Below, piece after piece: positions 7,287 to 8,439 of a DNA stretch of 8,439 bases (position 1 is the first letter of the stretch; the number at the start of each line of letters is the position of its first letter). Origin of the DNA: Oscillospiraceae bacterium (GTDB lineage: Bacteria; Bacillota; Clostridia; Oscillospirales; Ruminococcaceae); contig JAFUQL010000014.1 of NCBI GenBank assembly GCA_017472375.1, positions 1-8,439 on the forward strand, given 5' to 3'. Under the pieces are notes generated by a model that did not search any database, was not told the DNA's origin, and saw only the letters and a list, made by a program, of their open reading frames with translations. The translations under genes and the position numbers were made by a program.

Positions 7287-7307
7287 CCGGAGGAACTAAT
7301 CCTCCGG
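7287..7307 (-). other. Perfect hairpin at the PBP stop codon
   Basis: CCGGAGGA (7287-7294) and TCCTCCGG (7300-7307) form a perfect 8-bp stem with a 5-nt loop, and the TAG stop codon of the PBP gene (7296-7298) lies in the loop. No T run follows on the minus strand, so it is not an intrinsic terminator. It could stabilise or process the transcript between the PBP and ftsW coding regions, or slow ribosomes at the end of the gene. It could also be a chance result of the codons used. Confidence 0.5.
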
Positions 7308-8439
7308 GATGGCCGGGTCGTAAAAATCCACCTGCACCACCTCGCCCATGGCAAGGCTCGTGCCCGCCGGGCTGCTCTGGCGCATCGCAACCGTGCCCTC
7401 CCGGCCCGCCGCGCCGCCTGCCTGCAGGTTCAGCCCGGCTGCGGCCATGGCTGCAGCGGTCTCCTCCAGCGTCTGGCCGGTCACGGCGGGGACGGTCACG
7501 GTGCGCAGCTCCAGCCCCTCCTCGGTGTACAGCAGCACCGTACTGCCCCGGGGCAGGCTGCGGCCTCCCTCCGGGTACTGGCTTATCACCCGGTCGCCGC
7601 TGCCCACCACCTTGGCGGCAAATCCGGCCTCGGTCAGGGTCTGCCGGGCAGAGGTGACCGTGCGCCCGGCCATGTCCGGCAGTTCGGCCTGCATCCGCTG
7701 CTGCTCGGTGGCGGTGTACTGGCGCGGCACCCCAAGATAGTCCAGGGTATCCTCCAGCACCGCCGCCACCACCGGCGCACTGAGGGTCCCGCCCGCCGGG
7801 GTATAGGTGGGCGGCTCATCCAGGCAGAGCAGTACCGCGATCTGCGGGTCATCGATGGGCGCCACCCCCACAAAGCTGGCGATTCGAGCCTTGTCGTCCT
7901 CCGAGTCCAGCTTCTGGCTGGTGCCGGACTTGCCGCCCACCCGCAGCCCCGCCACATAGGCATTGCGGCCGCCGCCCTCCAACACCACCTGTTCCATCAT
8001 GGCCCGCATGGCTGCACTGGTCTGCTCGGTGATCACCTGCCGCACCACCGTGGGCTCGGTCTGCTTCAGAACGTTCCCGTCGGCATCGGTCACCGTCTGC
8101 ACCACATAGGGCTGCATGCGGCGGCCGCCGTTCACCACCGCCGCCACCGCGGTGATCATCTGGATGGGGGTGATCTTGCTGGACTGCCCGAAGGAGCAGC
8201 TGGCCAGCTCCACCGGGCCCATCCGGTCGGCGGTGTAGTACTCGCTCTTTTTGGGCTCGGCGGGCAGGTCGATGCCGGTGGCCCCGCACAAGCCGAAGGC
8301 CTCGAAGTAATCGTAAAAGGCCTGCTTGCCCAGCCTTGCTCCCACCTGGATGAACGCCTGGTTGCAGGAGTTCATCAGCGCATGGGTCAGATCCTGTACC
8401 CCGTGGCGTTTCTGGTTGGCGCAGTGAAAGTGGATGCCC
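7296..8439 (-). CDS. Class B penicillin-binding protein with two PASTA domains (5' end missing)
   Basis: This is the C-terminal part of a septal transpeptidase of the FtsI/PBP2x/SpoVD type, which crosslinks the glycan made by FtsW outside the membrane. The frame is open to the window edge, leaving about 380 visible residues; the membrane anchor, pedestal and catalytic SxxK motif lie beyond it. Visible landmarks are the second active-site motif SCN (8361-8369), a KSGTS box (7917-7931, the KTG-type third motif), and the surrounding fold through LDEPP. Two PASTA domains follow: one at about 7521-7682 (LPDMAGRTVTSARQ to VLLYTEE) and one at about 7320-7502 (VTVPAVTGQTLEE to VVQVDFYDP), ending in a short acidic tail. 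PASTA domains usually bind muropeptide or stabilise the transpeptidase. SpoVD generally carries one and PBP2x two. The organism may be a non-sporulating relative, so a vegetative division role is more likely. The TAG stop at 7296 lies 46 bp before ftsW. Confidence 0.92.
   Translation of the reverse strand, partial: GIHFHCANQKRHGVQDLTHALMNSCNQAFIQVGARLGKQAFYDYFEAFGLCGATGIDLPAEPKKSEYYTADRMGPVELASCSFGQSSKITPIQMITAVAAVVNGGRRMQPYVVQTVTDADGNVLKQTEPTVVRQVITEQTSAAMRAMMEQVVLEGGGRNAYVAGLRVGGKSGTSQKLDSEDDKARIASFVGVAPIDDPQIAVLLCLDEPPTYTPAGGTLSAPVVAAVLEDTLDYLGVPRQYTATEQQRMQAELPDMAGRTVTSARQTLTEAGFAAKVVGSGDRVISQYPEGGRSLPRGSTVLLYTEEGLELRTVTVPAVTGQTLEETAAAMAAAGLNLQAGGAAGREGTVAMRQSSPAGTSLAMGEVVQVDFYDPAIPED

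Overview
The window looks like chromosomal DNA from a GC-rich member of the Clostridia/Ruminococcaceae, most like the Faecalibacterium-Gemmiger-Subdoligranulum group. The basis is the FtsZ sequence, an FtsZ-to-DivIVA-like gene pair, strong AGGAGG-type ribosome binding sites and GC-rich codon use. The genus is an inference from remembered protein similarity, not a database result. I see no mobile element, CRISPR array, tRNA or rRNA.

Layout from left to right. (1) Positions 1-171 are a comparatively AT-rich leader with a plausible promoter, followed by one plus-strand gene (172-768) for a small protein of uncertain function that faintly resembles the acetoacetate-decarboxylase-like fold. (2) A perfect, nearly symmetric hairpin (796-831) closes both this gene and the converging gene. 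(3) A minus-strand gene (861-2156) encodes a membrane carrier of the 2-hydroxycarboxylate (CitS/MaeN) family and stands alone. (4) A strong intrinsic terminator (2245-2282) ends the large minus-strand cluster that fills the rest of the window.

That cluster reads right to left: a class B penicillin-binding protein with two C-terminal PASTA domains (its 5' end lies outside the window), FtsW, MurA, FtsZ and a DivIVA-like coiled-coil protein. It is a condensed division and cell-wall (dcw) cluster. MurA makes the first committed peptidoglycan precursor, FtsW polymerises lipid II, the class B PBP crosslinks the strands at the septum, FtsZ builds the division ring, and the coiled-coil protein probably acts as a ring or pole scaffold. 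The genes mraY, murD, murG, divIB/ftsQ and ftsA, which often lie among these genes in other Firmicutes, are absent from the spaces visible here.

The clearest regulatory signal is a near-consensus housekeeping promoter (TTGACA, 17 bp, TATAAA) that begins two bases after the murA stop codon. It gives ftsZ and the coiled-coil gene their own transcription start. The most interesting speculative point is that FtsZ and the adjacent coiled-coil protein end in similar short motifs (IIDMLNKR and LLDMLDRL), which could mean they dock on a common partner. Overall the window is mostly conserved housekeeping DNA. I found no convincing undescribed system.
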